Below are positions 63,259 through 64,000 of a stretch of 64,000 bases of DNA, piece after piece. Under the pieces are notes generated by a model, which saw only the letters and a list, made by a program, of their open reading frames with translations, was not told the origin of the DNA and searched no databases. The position numbers and the translations under genes are program-made. The stretch lies in NCBI GenBank assembly GCA_017857395.1, contig JAFMDF010000004.1:1-64000 (forward strand). Direction: 5' to 3'. Position 1 is the stretch's first letter. Every line of letters starts with the position of its first letter. Source of the stretch: Bacteroidota bacterium. Its GTDB lineage: Bacteria; Bacteroidota; Bacteroidia; Chitinophagales; Saprospiraceae.

Positions 63259-64000
63259 ATGACCATTTTTAATAAATCCACCAATGCCTTAAAATGGTGT
63301 ACTTATGCTAACCTAAGTATGTTAGCATTTTGCTTAATAGCCATGTTTGTAGATGATCGTATGCTACTAGGGGAAAGTGTCTGGCTAAAACCGACAAAAT
63401 TTGCGGTTTCTATTGCTGTTTATTGTGTGACGATTGCTTTATTATTTCAAGTTTATCCTTATTCTGACCAACTCAAAAAATGGTTATCTAGGACTATTGG
63501 ATGGGTATTAATACTAGAAATTCCTTTAGTCATGGTACAAGCAGGAAGAGGGGTACGGTCGCATTTTAATACGGAAACTGGTTTGGATAGTATGATTTTC
63601 GGTTGGATGGGTATCTTGATTTTCATTAATACTTTGGTTTTGTTTATTCTAATGGTTACTGCATTTTTTAAAAAACTGAATACTACTATACTCATGCAGC
63701 GAGCGATCCAATTTGGTTGGTTAGGCATGATTGTTTCTATTGCAGCAGGTCAAATAATGATAGCTAATATGGGACATTCTGTGGGTGTACCTGATGGTGG
63801 CGCAGGAATGCCTGTGACCCATTGGAGTACGGAAGGAGGCGATTGGCGAGCAGTACATTTTTTAGGAATGCACGGCATACAAATTTTGCCTTTACTGGCT
63901 TATTTTTTGGAAAAGAATGTTTGGAAAAACAGTCGGTTGATTATTTGGGGAGTGGGGATGATTTATTTGACGTTTATTGGTTGGATTTTCATGCGAACTC
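63259..64000 (+). CDS. Polytopic membrane protein, 3' truncated by the window end
   Basis: The frame opens at the ATG at 63259 and is still open at 64000 (247 codons visible). It has about seven hydrophobic helices (MLAFCLIAMFVDD, WGMVGMI-like stretches, LIIWGVGMIYLTFIGWIF) and the conserved-looking loops ESVWLKPTKFAVSIAVY and DWRAVHFLGMHGIQILPLLA. Histidines in HFLGMHGIQ could bind a metal or cofactor. The family resembles uncharacterised Bacteroidota membrane proteins; no function is assigned. The DnaA-box-like cluster lies immediately upstream. Confidence 0.75.
   Translation, partial: MTIFNKSTNALKWCTYANLSMLAFCLIAMFVDDRMLLGESVWLKPTKFAVSIAVYCVTIALLFQVYPYSDQLKKWLSRTIGWVLILEIPLVMVQAGRGVRSHFNTETGLDSMIFGWMGILIFINTLVLFILMVTAFFKKLNTTILMQRAIQFGWLGMIVSIAAGQIMIANMGHSVGVPDGGAGMPVTHWSTEGGDWRAVHFLGMHGIQILPLLAYFLEKNVWKNSRLIIWGVGMIYLTFIGWIFMRT

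Overview
The window comes from an AT-rich member of the Bacteroidota, most likely Saprospiria or a close relative. The evidence is the large SdrD-B-like surface protein with a DxNxDGxVIYQGPNND tail, a T9SS-type C-terminal sorting domain, a TonB-dependent receptor with an N-terminal carboxypeptidase-regulatory-like domain, a Bacteroidota-type LptD, the DUF2851 and ABA4-like families, A-rich start regions with no Shine-Dalgarno sequence, and a TAnnTTTG promoter box. I found no rRNA, tRNA, CRISPR array or transposase gene.

Layout. 1-4775 is the 3' part of a giant surface protein. 5011-8114 holds DUF2851 and leuB. 8503-9956 holds an ECF sigma factor and an XRE regulator. 10065-16837 (minus) holds a secreted crystallin/cohesin protein, a TPR protein, TonB and an M1 aminopeptidase. 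17041-25176 (plus) holds an RND/MMPL transporter, rlmN, a GH3-serine hydrolase fusion, smpB and a second ECF sigma factor. 25180-33751 holds envelope and regulatory genes: a HAD hydrolase, a Met-rich secreted protein, a divergent amidase/lptD pair, rpoN and an internally deleted sulfatase-T9SS remnant. 34203-40829 holds polA, an ABC exporter pair and a rhodanese. 40892-46626 (minus) holds a fluoroacetate-dehalogenase-like hydrolase, a PD40 lipoprotein, a probable PD-(D/E)XK nuclease protein, murB and a nucleoside permease. 46780-50664 holds a polytopic glycosyltransferase-like protein, a degenerate-Nudix regulator and galK.

The most interesting block is 50857-57029 (minus): a tightly packed cluster of a HAD hydrolase and the families known only by Salmonella locus names STM4013 (sulfatase-like), STM4012 and STM4011 (radical SAM), STM4015 (here fused to a WGR domain) and STM4014 (ATP-grasp). 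Stops and starts overlap or abut at several junctions. This looks like a dedicated modification or biosynthesis system whose function I do not know. The STM4013-like gene is split by a 138-bp element with about 25-bp terminal inverted repeats flanked by TA. Removing the element and one TA restores a perfect reading frame, which is the signature of a MITE insertion.

A second theme is a set of intergenic hairpins and arrays built from near-repeats of short words (GTTGCNRGTTACNRG-like, AGTAGGCAGTA-like and others). Many begin or end within 0-5 bases of a stop codon. They look like an undescribed dispersed repeat family or 3'-UTR element class. The window ends with a T9SS-secreted VIT protein, a TonB-dependent receptor, an ABA4-like membrane protein, a small cluster of DnaA-box-like sites and a truncated membrane protein.
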